This document shows positions 41,912-51,154 of a DNA stretch of 64,000 nt, piece by piece; position 1 is the first letter of the stretch, and the number at the start of each line of letters is the position of its first letter. The DNA lies in assembly GCA_964583095.1 (NCBI GenBank), contig CAZOVB010000006.1, forward strand, positions 58,520 to 122,519. The letters are read 5' to 3'. Source of the stretch: CAZOVB01 sp964583095 (GTDB lineage: Bacteria; Planctomycetota; Phycisphaerae; SM23-33). The position numbers and the translations under genes were made by a program. Below the pieces are notes generated by a model that ran no database searches, was not told the origin of the DNA, and saw only the letters and a program-made list of their open reading frames with translations.

Positions 41912-42928
41912 TCAGACCTCCATCTGCTCTCGCAGGTGACGCACGATCCGTTGCACGTGCGGATGCGAGGTCTCGATGAACTCCTCGTGGCCGTAGGTGT
42001 TGCCCGCTGAGGCTGTGCCCGCGATGTACAGCCCGGCCACGTTGGTCTCCATCGTATCCTTGTCCAGATGCGGGGGGCTGTTGGGGGTCTCGAATTTCAC
42101 GCCGGCCTGGAGCATCAGGCTGATGTCGGCTTCAAAGCCGATCAGGGGCAGCAGGAAATCCGGCTGCTTTACGATGCGCCGCCCCTCGGTGGGGTCATGG
42201 TCCGCCCCTGTCGGTGCCAGGAAGGTCTTTTCCGGGGTGATCTCCACCACGGCGGTTCGGGGCAGAAAGTGGATGTGTCCCTTGTCGATCAGCGTCTGGG
42301 CGATGGGCAGGAGCTTGTGACTGATGCGTTGGCTGTCCAGGGCGTCGCGCCGGTAGCTGAGGTACACCCGCGCCCCGACATGGAACAGGCGGATAGCGGC
42401 TTCCACCGCGGAATTCAGCCCGCCGACGATCAGCACCTCGCAGCCGAAGTAGACCCCCGGGTCCTGAAAGGCATGATGCACGTGGGGCAGGTCCCTTCCG
42501 GGGACCTCCAGCAGGCGGGGGCGGTGCATGTCCCCGGTGGCCAGGACGAGGCGCTTGGAGGCGATTCTGCGCTGGACACCGTGGCGGAGGGAGGTCAGCT
42601 CGAATCCGCCCTCGCCGGATTGGATTTGCGTGACCTTTTCGTAGGTTCGAACGTCCAAGGCGGCATGTCGGACTACACTGCGCAGGTAAGCCAGGTACTC
42701 CTCGGCCGTCGGGCGGTCCTGGGCGGGGCTGTCGATGGGATAGCCCGGAAGGCAGATCTCGTCGGGCCCCGAGAGGAACCGCGTGTTCCGAGGCCAAAGC
42801 TCCTGGAGCGTCCTGCCCAGTGGACCTGCTTCGAGATGGAGATAATCGATCCCGAGCTTCTTCAGGTGCAGGGCCAGTTCGATGCCGACGGGCCCGGCGC
42901 CAACGATAAGTACGTCTGTTTGCTCCAT
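41912..42928 (-). CDS. YpdA/BdrA-like FAD-dependent pyridine nucleotide-disulfide oxidoreductase
   Basis: A 338-residue flavoprotein with two Rossmann sites: VLIVGAGPVGIELALHL near the start (FAD) and VLIVGGLNSAVEAAIRLF near residue 165 (NAD(P)H). ATGDMHRPRLLEVPG and the C-terminal NVAGLYIAGTASAGNTYG are typical of YpdA proteins. No CxxC redox pair is present, as in YpdA. YpdA reduces bacillithiol disulfide in Firmicutes; homologues elsewhere, including phyla without bacillithiol, are less clear. I chose the ATG at 42928, which directly precedes the FAD motif, over one at 42967. Confidence 0.78.
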   Translation of the reverse strand: MEQTDVLIVGAGPVGIELALHLKKLGIDYLHLEAGPLGRTLQELWPRNTRFLSGPDEICLPGYPIDSPAQDRPTAEEYLAYLRSVVRHAALDVRTYEKVTQIQSGEGGFELTSLRHGVQRRIASKRLVLATGDMHRPRLLEVPGRDLPHVHHAFQDPGVYFGCEVLIVGGLNSAVEAAIRLFHVGARVYLSYRRDALDSQRISHKLLPIAQTLIDKGHIHFLPRTAVVEITPEKTFLAPTGADHDPTEGRRIVKQPDFLLPLIGFEADISLMLQAGVKFETPNSPPHLDKDTMETNVAGLYIAGTASAGNTYGHEEFIETSHPHVQRIVRHLREQMEV

Positions 42929-42978
42929 GATGGCCCATGTTCTACAAGGATCCGCCGCTTGCGGCAAGGAAGGAGCGT

Positions 42979-44460
42979 ATGCCGTTGCAACAACGAATAA
43001 GAAGAATCATCCTGGCCCTTGGCGTCACGGCAGTGCTTTTGCAGTCTGTCCAGGGGCAATGGTCGCGGGATCATTCCGTCTCGCGAGGCCCGGCCGGGAT
43101 GCCGGCTACGCCTTGGCAGCAGAGCAATCCGCGCAGCTTCGACCCCAAGACGTTCGGGCTTACCAACGCTCCGGTGGGAGACGCCCATGCTGCGGTGGTC
43201 CTTCCCGATGGGCGCTGCGCAGCCGTTTTCGAGCAGACGATTCCCGACGCTCGAGGCAACTTCGTCAACTACCTGCTTGTTCGAACGTGCCGGGGCGGGA
43301 AGTGGGTGGATGTCGTGGCTCCCCGCGAGCTTCGCAATGACGGGCCCGCCGATGGCAAGAGCAAGTTCATCCGCCGCTGGGGCTCGCTGGTTTTCCCGAT
43401 GGGGTACATGCAGTATGAAAAGATGGCCTGGACTGCCGGGTCCGACGGGACCGTAAAGTTGCTGATGGGCTGGAGTGCCGAGTCCACACCCCGTGGCCAT
43501 CGCAGGCTGGACCTGCTGAGCTTCAAAAAGGACAGGTGGCAGGCGGATCAGACGCTGCGCCTGGAGGTGCCCGGGACCGTAACCGGGCCGGTTCAGGGCT
43601 ACCAGTTGAGCTTCGACGAGAAGGGACGGGCGGTCTACGTGGAACTCAGAAATGATCCCCCGCCACGGGGCCAGGTGCGATATCGCCCGCGCGTCGTCAT
43701 TCGCAGATGGGAAAAGGACACGTGGCAAGAACTGGATTACCTTGCCCCGGAGGGCGAGTCAGGGCGGATCCCCACGAGAGTCTCCAAGGTGGTAGTGGAT
43801 CCGGCCGGTCCATTTGAAATGCTGGTCCTGGGGCGCCAGGAGGTCCTGGGGCGGGGCGCAGATCGCAGCATTGTAACGGCGGGGGAGTATTTCAAGCGCG
43901 AGGGCGGCAGGTGGCAAAGTCTCCTTAAACCGCAGATGCAGGAGAAGGTCAAGGCATACGGCCTGCCCATCGGTCGAGGGGCCAACGGCATGCCCGTCTG
44001 GATCTACAACCGATCCGACGGGCCCGGGGAGCTTTCCAGGCAGATCACCGTCGTTACGCTGGAAGACGGGGATCTGACCTATCGACCCTTGCCGCGCATC
44101 TCGCCCCGGGTCGTCCAGAACTTCTATACCGGCAAGGTGCAATTGAGTAGAAGCTTCGACGGCAGGGACGTGCTGGCCCTGGTGGGGACGTATCGCCTTC
44201 CAGGACGACGGGAGGGTCAGGCGCATCTGTACGTCGGTGTCTATCGCTTCGATGGCAGGCAGTGGACGGACCTGGCCCAGGGCCCCTGGCCTGTGTACCG
44301 AAGGCCCTTCCACGGGGGCCACGACGGGATCTCCTCGGCCTCGGCGGCCGTGGGAAAGCACCAGGCGCTGCTGCTCTGGTACAACCCGATTCCCATTCAC
44401 GGCCCCGACGCGCTCTTCGCCCTGCGAGCAGATGCGGAGGCATTGCCCGAGGGGAAATAG
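42979..44460 (+). CDS. Exported hypothetical protein
   Basis: A 493-residue protein with a signal peptide (RRIILALGVTAVLLQSVQG). The mature protein is rich in beta-strands with repeated W-containing turns (KDRWQADQTLRLEV, EKDTWQELDYLAP, EGGRWQSLLKPQ, DGRQWTDLAQGPW), which suggests a beta-propeller; I cannot name the family. DAHAAVVLPDGRCAAVFEQ and HDGISSASAAVGKHQALLLWY look like first and last blades. AAGGAAGGAG precedes the ATG at 42979. It is divergent from the YpdA-like gene and convergent with the HD-GYP gene. Confidence 0.65.
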   Translation: MPLQQRIRRIILALGVTAVLLQSVQGQWSRDHSVSRGPAGMPATPWQQSNPRSFDPKTFGLTNAPVGDAHAAVVLPDGRCAAVFEQTIPDARGNFVNYLLVRTCRGGKWVDVVAPRELRNDGPADGKSKFIRRWGSLVFPMGYMQYEKMAWTAGSDGTVKLLMGWSAESTPRGHRRLDLLSFKKDRWQADQTLRLEVPGTVTGPVQGYQLSFDEKGRAVYVELRNDPPPRGQVRYRPRVVIRRWEKDTWQELDYLAPEGESGRIPTRVSKVVVDPAGPFEMLVLGRQEVLGRGADRSIVTAGEYFKREGGRWQSLLKPQMQEKVKAYGLPIGRGANGMPVWIYNRSDGPGELSRQITVVTLEDGDLTYRPLPRISPRVVQNFYTGKVQLSRSFDGRDVLALVGTYRLPGRREGQAHLYVGVYRFDGRQWTDLAQGPWPVYRRPFHGGHDGISSASAAVGKHQALLLWYNPIPIHGPDALFALRADAEALPEGK

Positions 44461-44484
44461 CGAATACAGGACTGGACCGGCGTA

Positions 44485-45882
44485 TCAGTTTTCCGCCGCC
44501 GAAATCTCTTTCTCCCGTGGGGCCGCTTGATTGTCGTCTCCCTCGTACGTGCCGGATTCCTTCTGATCCTGGTAGCGGCGGGTGACGTCCAGGAAGGGCT
44601 CCTGAATCACCAGGAAGGCATCGACCACGCGGGGATCGAAATGCCTTCCTCGCTGGGCCAGGATTTTCTCCCGCGTTTCCTCGTGCGGGTAGGCGGGCTT
44701 GTAGCGGCGCCGGCTGGTCAGGGCATCATAGACATCGGCCAGGGCCATAAGCCTGGCCGCGATGGGGATCTCTTCCCCGGCCAGGCCGTCGGGATACCCG
44801 CTGCCGTCCCACTTCTCATGGTGGTGGTAGGCGATATCGCGGGCAATCTGGAGGAAGGAGTTGGAGCCCAGTCGCTCTTGGGCCCAGCGAAGAGCATCGC
44901 CCCCAAGGCGGGTGTGGACCTTCATCCGCTCGTAGGTTTCCGGGTCGAGCTTGCCCTCGTCCAGAAGGATGCTGTCGGGCAGGCCCACCTTGCCGATGTC
45001 ATGCAGCGGGGCAGAGCGGTAGAGCAACTGGATCGTCTCGTCGCTGTCCAGGAAGTCCCGGAAATCCGGATGGCTTCGAAGCTGCTCGGCCAGGAGGCGA
45101 ACGTACTCCCGGGTGCGGCGGATATGGGCCCCGGTCTCGGCGTCGCGCGTCTCGGCCAGGCTCACCAGCGACATGATCGTCACATCCTGGGTCAGCAGCA
45201 GATCGAAGCTCTTGACCATGATGTTCTGTTCCAGCCGCTGGTTGGCGCTGCGAAGCTGGGCTTCCAGATCCTTTTGATAGGTGATGTCGGTCCCGGCAAT
45301 CAGCACGGCCGATTCGGAGGCAAATCGTGAAATGTCCAGTCGGAAGGTTTTCTCGCCCAAGGGCACCTCTTTGGGATCCATCGGCCCCTGGGATTCCAGG
45401 GCCTGGTCGATCCACTCCAGGCCTTGCCGCCCAAGCCATGGCTGGATCTGCTCGAGACTGAGTTCCAGTTGGGCCAGGGCCTTTCGTCCCGCGGGGTTGA
45501 TGTAAAGCACCCTTCCGCGGGAATCTACCTTCAGGATCGGATCGGGATTGGCCAGGGGAAAGGTCGAGAGCGTCGTGATGTCCCTGGCACTTTGGGCCAG
45601 CAGGACGGCACGCCGCTGGGACTTTTCCAACCCCCGGGCTAGCTTCCAGGTCGCGGCGCCTATCCCCGCGCCCAGCAGGATCGAGAAAGCAAGCAGGTAG
45701 ACGCCGGCAAGGGACTCGATGGGCACGAGCAGCAGGGGCCCGGCCGAGACAAGGCCCGCGAGCAGACCTGCCAGGGGGGCTGCTTTCCTGAGCCCTCTGC
45801 CGCGAGGCGAAGCGCAGGGCCTGGACTGCTCCGGCGGGGGGGCAGAGGCGATTCGACGGTGAATTTCATGCATGTCGCCCAT
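44485..45882 (-). CDS. PAS/HD-GYP signalling protein
   Basis: A 465-residue membrane-anchored protein. Two hydrophobic helices lie at about 36-80 (LAGLLAGLVSAGPLLLVPI, GVYLLAFSILLGAGIGAAT). A PAS domain follows (LANPDPILKVDSRGRVLYIN), then a coiled helix and the HD-GYP domain: SLAETRDAETGAHIRRTREY, APLHDIGKVGLPD and YHHHEKWDGSGYPDGLAG. HD-GYP proteins hydrolyse cyclic di-GMP. It is the last gene of an operon that encodes an ABC exporter and HlyD adaptor, 27 bases after the latter, which may couple export to cyclic di-GMP state. Confidence 0.88.
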   Translation of the reverse strand: MGDMHEIHRRIASAPPPEQSRPCASPRGRGLRKAAPLAGLLAGLVSAGPLLLVPIESLAGVYLLAFSILLGAGIGAATWKLARGLEKSQRRAVLLAQSARDITTLSTFPLANPDPILKVDSRGRVLYINPAGRKALAQLELSLEQIQPWLGRQGLEWIDQALESQGPMDPKEVPLGEKTFRLDISRFASESAVLIAGTDITYQKDLEAQLRSANQRLEQNIMVKSFDLLLTQDVTIMSLVSLAETRDAETGAHIRRTREYVRLLAEQLRSHPDFRDFLDSDETIQLLYRSAPLHDIGKVGLPDSILLDEGKLDPETYERMKVHTRLGGDALRWAQERLGSNSFLQIARDIAYHHHEKWDGSGYPDGLAGEEIPIAARLMALADVYDALTSRRRYKPAYPHEETREKILAQRGRHFDPRVVDAFLVIQEPFLDVTRRYQDQKESGTYEGDDNQAAPREKEISAAEN

Positions 45883-45909
45883 GTCCCATTGTAGGCGACG
45901 GAGAGACGG

Positions 45910-46956
45910 CTACCAGCCCAGCCAGCTTCCAAGCAGTGTGGTGTGGCCGGCCTGGATCGTTCCAACCGCAGCCATGCCCGGGGAGAGCTTGCGGTCTCCC
46001 GGCTCTTCGATCAGCGCCTCGGCGTAGAACACGCCGTCGCCGGTCGGCTGGGGGGTGACCACATTGGTGATCCGGGTAATCCGGGCGGGGATGGTTCCGT
46101 ACTTGAGCGTGGGATAGCCGGCCAGGGCGATCTCGACCGGTTGGCCGACCTTGATATGCGCAATAGCCCGCTCGGAGATCGAGAGCTTCATGACCCACTT
46201 GCGCTGGTCGAAGACCTGTCCCAGCACGTGTTCGGGCTTGACGACTTCGCCCGGCTCGTATCCGTTGAAATGGATCGTACCGGATACAGCGGCCCGGACC
46301 TTGCGAAGCTCGATCTTGTCTTCCTGAATCCGGATGTCCTGCTGCAGTTCGGCGATTTCCTTCTCCAGGACTTCGATCTCCTTCCGGGCAACCGCGGTTC
46401 GCTCAATCTGAAGCTGCTTCAGGTCGCTCATCGCCAGTTGGACACGCAGCTTGGCTGCTTCAACTTCCTTGGGACTGAATGCCGCCGAGTCGCTTTCGGT
46501 CATCCGGGCCAGTTCCTGACGCGCCGCCTCGAGCACCTGCGAGGCCCGTTGAATCTGCGCCTTGCGTGTGGCCTCTTCCAGAATGTTGGATTCGCCCAGC
46601 AGTTCCAGCCGCGCCCGGAGAACCTGTTCCCGCCGGCGGGCACGCTGGAGCATGGCCTGTTCGATCGAGTCATCGATTTGAATGACGACCTGGCCTTTTT
46701 CGACGCTGTCGCCGCTGCGCACCAGCCACCGACGGATCACGCCCTGAACGCTGGGGCGAAGTTCGGCTTCGTCGTCGGTGATGATGTACCCCTTGGCATC
46801 GATATTCCTCTCGGCCGGGACGAAAAAGACCGCCGCCCCGGCTCCTGCCACGATCAACAGGAACAGGAGGAAGGCCCGTTTGAGGGTCCAGAATTTCTTG
46901 CGGGGTTTGCGTGGAGGACGATTGCCGGAAGCGGAATTATTCTTGTTTGTCATCAT
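45910..46956 (-). CDS. HlyD-family periplasmic adaptor (membrane fusion protein)
   Basis: A 348-residue adaptor. One membrane helix lies at about 29-47 (AFLLFLLIVAGAGAAVFFV). A biotinyl-lipoyl-like half (GYIITDDEAELRPSVQGVI, VRSGDSVEKGQVVIQID) is split by a long coiled coil at about 105-210 (LQIERTAVARKEIEVLEKEI), followed by the second half (VRAAVSGTIHFNGYEPGEVV) and a beta-barrel. It would bridge the ABC exporter toward the outer membrane. It starts 12 bases after the second ABC gene. No outer-membrane channel gene is beside it. Confidence 0.88.
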   Translation of the reverse strand: MMTNKNNSASGNRPPRKPRKKFWTLKRAFLLFLLIVAGAGAAVFFVPAERNIDAKGYIITDDEAELRPSVQGVIRRWLVRSGDSVEKGQVVIQIDDSIEQAMLQRARRREQVLRARLELLGESNILEEATRKAQIQRASQVLEAARQELARMTESDSAAFSPKEVEAAKLRVQLAMSDLKQLQIERTAVARKEIEVLEKEIAELQQDIRIQEDKIELRKVRAAVSGTIHFNGYEPGEVVKPEHVLGQVFDQRKWVMKLSISERAIAHIKVGQPVEIALAGYPTLKYGTIPARITRITNVVTPQPTGDGVFYAEALIEEPGDRKLSPGMAAVGTIQAGHTTLLGSWLGW

Positions 46957-46968
46957 TCTGTCAGGTGG

Positions 46969-48948
46969 TTAGGCCCGCTGCAGCGGCACGACGGCGGGCT
47001 TGTCGGTCTGTTCCTTGAAGAGCGCTGCGAACGGACCATCGGCATCGAGAAGCTTGCGGGGCGGTCCGAACTCCGCCAGCTTCCCCTCCTCCAGGACCAG
47101 GACGTAGTTGCACCGCAGGGCGATCGAGATCCGGTGGGAGACCAGAAGCGCGGTTCGTCCCTGAAGGAACTTTTCGAAGCCTCGGATCAGGCGCACCTCG
47201 GTTTCGGCATCCAGGGCGCTGGTGCAGTCGTCCAGAACCAGCAGCTTCGGATCATAGAGCAGGGCCCGGGCGAGGTTTACACGCTGTTTCTGGCCGCCGG
47301 AGAGCGTCAGGCCTCGTTCGGTCGTAATCGTCCGATACTGCCTGGGCAATTGTGTAATGTATTCGTGAATCTGGGCGAACTGTGCCGCCGAGATCATCTC
47401 TTCCCACTCGCTGTCCTCGGAGCCATAGCGAATGTTGTCGCGAATGGTTCCATCGAAGATCACAGGTTCCTGGTTGACATAGCCCGTCATCTCCCGCAGT
47501 TCCTGCAGCCGGAAGCTGCGAATGTCCGCGTCCCCGAGTCGCACAGCGCCCTGGGTGGGATCGTAGATCCGGCAGGCCAGCTTGGCCAGGGTCGTCTTGC
47601 CCGATCCACTGGCGCCCATCACGCAGACGGTCTTGCCCGCCGGCAGCTCAAAGGAAATGTCCTCCAGGGCGGCCCGCATTTCCGAACCGTACCGGAAGGT
47701 CACGTTCTCGAACCGCAAAGCCGGGGCCTGCTGGGGCAGGGGGACAGGTTCCTGCGTATCGGGCAGGTCGTTGGGCTCATCCAGAACCATCCGGGCCTTT
47801 CGGCAGGCGGCACAGAGCCGATGGAACACGCCCGTCAAGGCACTGATGCGCCCGATGGGTGCAAAGAGCTGTCCCGCAGCCGTGTAGAACAAGAGCAGTG
47901 TTCCCAGGGTCATCTGTCCGTCGCGGACCCACAGGGCTGAGATCCACAGCACCGAGGCCAGGCAGATCCCGCTGATGATTCCGCATGCGACAGCGAACAT
48001 GCTCGAAAGCACCGCGCCGGTCAGGGCGTTGCGGATGATGGGGCGGGCGCGGCGGAGGAAATCGAGCCCCTCCCCGTTCTCGCGCCCGAAGGCCTTGACC
48101 AGGTAGAAGTGCGAGATCCGGTTGGCAATGTGTCCCGTCAGCCAGCCGTTGCGCTCCCGCAGGTTGCCGTGCACGGTCTTGAGCCGCCGGTGGAAGAATG
48201 TGTAGGAAAAGGCATAGAGCGGCAGGGCGATCAGGACCAGCGAGGCCAGGAACAGGTCGATCGAGAGCAGAATGGCCAGGCCCACGACCAGGGTCATGAT
48301 ATTCACCGGAACCTGGCGAACCAGCTTGATGGTGGATTGCTGAATCACCTGCACGTCGCTGAACAGGTGCGTCATGAGCCGGCCGGTGCCGTTGGAATCG
48401 TGGAAGCTCATCGGCAGCAACTGGAGCTTCTTGTAGATGTGGTGCCGCATCTTGTACTGGCAGATGTTGCCCATGCCGAACATGGCTTTCTGGACGGCCT
48501 TGGTTCCATAGTGTCGCAGGAAGAGGATCCCGGCGAGCATGGCCGTGAGCAGCCAGAGCAGGCGCATCTTTTCGGCGGTGCTCTTGCCCCCTGCGGTCTG
48601 CATCCGTTGGCCGAGCCCTTCCTCCCGGCGGGGCTGGGTCAGATCGAACCGGCGGTTTTCAGTGACCAGCGTCGGGTTCACCGGATTTCGGTTGGCCTCG
48701 GCAATCCGGTGGACTTCCACGATGTCATCGGTGATGAACCGGGCCGTCCATGCATAGAAGAAGCTCATCGGCCCGCCGATGATGCTGCCCAGAAGCACCA
48801 CCACAAGCACGCCGGCCAGGTGCGGCTTGAGGAAGTACTGCTTGAAGATCGACCAGGTGTAGCCGGCCTTGGCGTCGAGCTTGCGCGGGTTCAGCGGCTC
48901 CTGGTTGATCTGTTGCCAGAAACTCTCGCGTTTCTCTCTCGGAGCCAT
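46969..48948 (-). CDS. ABC exporter half-transporter with Asp in place of the catalytic Glu
   Basis: A 659-residue TMD-NBD protein. The N-terminal cytosolic stretch leads into six helices (LAGVLVVVLLGSIIGG; LLTAMLAGILFL; others to about 390). The NBD has Walker A MGASGSGKTT, Q-loop VNQEPV, a canonical signature LTLSGGQKQR, and Walker B LLVLDDCTSALD, in which the catalytic Glu is Asp. An inserted loop of about 50 residues (near 80-130, rich in Arg/Asn) interrupts the first periplasmic loop. The start at 48948 overlaps the preceding ABC stop by one base (TGATG). Paired with that gene it would form a heterodimer with one degenerate ATP site. Confidence 0.9.
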   Translation of the reverse strand: MAPREKRESFWQQINQEPLNPRKLDAKAGYTWSIFKQYFLKPHLAGVLVVVLLGSIIGGPMSFFYAWTARFITDDIVEVHRIAEANRNPVNPTLVTENRRFDLTQPRREEGLGQRMQTAGGKSTAEKMRLLWLLTAMLAGILFLRHYGTKAVQKAMFGMGNICQYKMRHHIYKKLQLLPMSFHDSNGTGRLMTHLFSDVQVIQQSTIKLVRQVPVNIMTLVVGLAILLSIDLFLASLVLIALPLYAFSYTFFHRRLKTVHGNLRERNGWLTGHIANRISHFYLVKAFGRENGEGLDFLRRARPIIRNALTGAVLSSMFAVACGIISGICLASVLWISALWVRDGQMTLGTLLLFYTAAGQLFAPIGRISALTGVFHRLCAACRKARMVLDEPNDLPDTQEPVPLPQQAPALRFENVTFRYGSEMRAALEDISFELPAGKTVCVMGASGSGKTTLAKLACRIYDPTQGAVRLGDADIRSFRLQELREMTGYVNQEPVIFDGTIRDNIRYGSEDSEWEEMISAAQFAQIHEYITQLPRQYRTITTERGLTLSGGQKQRVNLARALLYDPKLLVLDDCTSALDAETEVRLIRGFEKFLQGRTALLVSHRISIALRCNYVLVLEEGKLAEFGPPRKLLDADGPFAALFKEQTDKPAVVPLQRA

Positions 48949-50729
48949 CAGACCACCTTCGCTTTCGGTGTGGTGGCCGTCTGGGTCGTGTACAGATGCC
49001 GATACCGACCGTTGGGGATTTCCATGAGTTGCTGATGGTTTCCGGCTTCGAGAACCTTGCCGGCATCCAGGACGATGATCAGATCGGCACTGACGATCGT
49101 GCTGAGGCGGTGGGCGACGATGAAACTCGTTCGGCCCGAGAGCACGCGGGTCAGGGCGCGCTGGATCATCGCCTCGCTGTGAGTGTCGAGGCTGCTGGTG
49201 GCTTCGTCGAGAATCAGAATCTTCGGATCGGCCAGGATCGCCCGGGCAATGCACAGCCTCTGACGCTCCCCGACCGACAGCTTGGCCCCGCGGTCGCCCA
49301 GGAGGGCATCGAGCCCGCCCTCGAGGCGGTCCAGCACGGGCAGCAGCTCGGCCATTTCCGCCGCCCGCCAGATTTCCTTGCGGCTGGCATCGGGCCGACC
49401 GTAAGCGATGTTCTCCGCGACGGTGGTATCCAGAACGATCGGTTCCTGGGGAACCATGGCCAGGTGCCTGCGATACCAGGAGGTGTCGAACTCCCGGACG
49501 TCCGTCCCGTCGATCGTCACGTTGCCGCTGTTGACGTCGTAGTAGCGATAGAGCAGGTTGATGATGGTGCTCTTGCCGCAGCCGGTCTGGCCGACCAGGG
49601 CGACGTTCTGGCCGGGCTCTACGTGAATGTCCAGGCCCTGAAGGACCGGTTTGTCCGGTTCGTAGGCGAAGTGGACGTCATGGAAGCGGACCTCGCCGTT
49701 GAGGTCGGCGGGTTTGAGCCCGCCGGGGTTGTGGATGTCCTTCTCGGCATCCATCAGCTCGAAGATCCGCTCCAGGGCCACCTGGGCCTGCTGCAACTGG
49801 TTGCTCAGTTCGGCCAGCATGCCCGCGGGAATCAGCAGCCGCCAGGTAAAGGCGGTAAAGGCGGTGACCATCCCGAACGTCGCGCTTCCCTGGATGACCA
49901 GGTACGTCCCGTAGCCGATCACCATGGAATAGGTCAGGAACGTGATCAACTGGCTCAATCGCTGATACAACGCATTGTGTTCGCGGAAGCGGTGGTAGAC
50001 GCGTTCGGCTGCGAAGTTCCGCTTCACGAAATCCCGGGATTCCTGTCGCTCGCGACCGAAGCTCTTGACCACGATGGCCCCGTTGAGTCTTTCCTGGGCC
50101 ATGCCGCTGAGGCGTTCGAGCTTGCGGCGGTAGCGTCGCTGGATCTTCCGGATCCGGGGGACCATGATCCGGTAATTCAGGATGTAGAGCCCGACGCCCG
50201 CCAGCACCACCAGCGTCAACTGCACGCTCATGAGCAGCATGATCACGACCATCACCAGGCCGGTGATCAACTGCACCAGCAGTTGCGGTCCCTGCTGGGT
50301 CATGAGGGACTGAAGCTGGGCGACGTCGCCTCGCAGGCGTTCCATGAGCTTGCCCACGGTGGTGTTCTGCATGTAGCGGCAGTGGAGGCGCTGGACCTTG
50401 CGGTAGAGTTCCAGCCGGATATCGAAGATCACCCGCTGGCCCAGCAAGGTGACGCAGTAGTTGCTGGCAAAGCGGCAGATCGCCGCCAGGAAGGGCAGCG
50501 CGAGCATACCCAGCATCAGCGGCCCCAGAAGGTGCCACTGGTTCTGGGCCACGACGTAGTCGATCAACACCGCCACGACCAGCGGACTGGCCAGGTCGAT
50601 GAGCATGATGCCCAGCATCGAGGCGATCGCGATAACGATGCGCTTTCGATGAGGGCGCAGCTTGCCAATGATATAGTTCAGGTGAGACACGGGCGGAAGA
50701 ATGAGCAGCGCCGTTGGAACAAACGCCAC
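48948..50729 (-). CDS. ABC exporter half-transporter with non-canonical signature motif
   Basis: A 593-residue TMD-NBD protein, first gene of the export operon. Six helices precede residue about 330 (IVIAIASMLGIMLIDLASPL; LVMVVIMLLMSVQLTLVVL; others). The NBD has Walker A VGQTGCGKST, Q-loop VPQEPI, a signature KLSVGERQR instead of LSGGQ, Walker B ILILDEATSSLD with the catalytic Glu intact, and H-loop VAHRLS. With the partner gene, the canonical site combines this Walker B with the partner LSGGQ, and the degenerate site combines the partner Asp with LSVGE here. The cargo is unknown. Confidence 0.9.
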   Translation of the reverse strand: MAFVPTALLILPPVSHLNYIIGKLRPHRKRIVIAIASMLGIMLIDLASPLVVAVLIDYVVAQNQWHLLGPLMLGMLALPFLAAICRFASNYCVTLLGQRVIFDIRLELYRKVQRLHCRYMQNTTVGKLMERLRGDVAQLQSLMTQQGPQLLVQLITGLVMVVIMLLMSVQLTLVVLAGVGLYILNYRIMVPRIRKIQRRYRRKLERLSGMAQERLNGAIVVKSFGRERQESRDFVKRNFAAERVYHRFREHNALYQRLSQLITFLTYSMVIGYGTYLVIQGSATFGMVTAFTAFTWRLLIPAGMLAELSNQLQQAQVALERIFELMDAEKDIHNPGGLKPADLNGEVRFHDVHFAYEPDKPVLQGLDIHVEPGQNVALVGQTGCGKSTIINLLYRYYDVNSGNVTIDGTDVREFDTSWYRRHLAMVPQEPIVLDTTVAENIAYGRPDASRKEIWRAAEMAELLPVLDRLEGGLDALLGDRGAKLSVGERQRLCIARAILADPKILILDEATSSLDTHSEAMIQRALTRVLSGRTSFIVAHRLSTIVSADLIIVLDAGKVLEAGNHQQLMEIPNGRYRHLYTTQTATTPKAKVV

Positions 50730-51154
50730 AGGCTTCGGCAGTGGGGAAGGCTACCTACTTGCTACCTGTTGCGATGCAAAGTTGTCCCTGGCCGGCTCCT
50801 GGAATCGAGGCATCGGTCCCCAGTGAAAGGGACCCGGGAATGTTGCCTGTCTGCGCTTGATTGCGAACAGGCCGCCCACTTTCGGAAAACGTCGCCTCCA
50901 ACGCTGGTACCGACAAAGCGGGCCCGCAGGCATATGGAAAGCCCCCGCGGTTACTTCTCACTTCGGTCTAACTATAGCTCCTTATCCAGCAGATTGTTGG
51001 ATCTTCCCGAGAATTCTTCGACTTTTTTTGATTTTGACGAATTCCGAGACATGAATTCCACACCGGCGACACGATTCGTCGTTTTCCCACCTCCGCCGCC
51101 CCCGGGGCACCGGAGCTTGTTCGCAGCGCCGAGAACCGATAGACTCACGGATCC
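50730..51154. other. Divergent intergenic region, AT-rich centre
   Basis: About 425 bases between the ABC operon and the XylR-type gene. The part near 50965-51065 is clearly more AT-rich than its surroundings and holds three GAATTC words within about 45 bases (51010-51056). Both promoters should lie here, but I cannot place either with confidence. No gene is seen. Confidence 0.4.

Noticed and set aside
51010..51056. Three GAATTC words as a regulatory repeat array
   Set aside because: Spacing is irregular and the flanks do not match. AT-rich context makes the word likely by chance.
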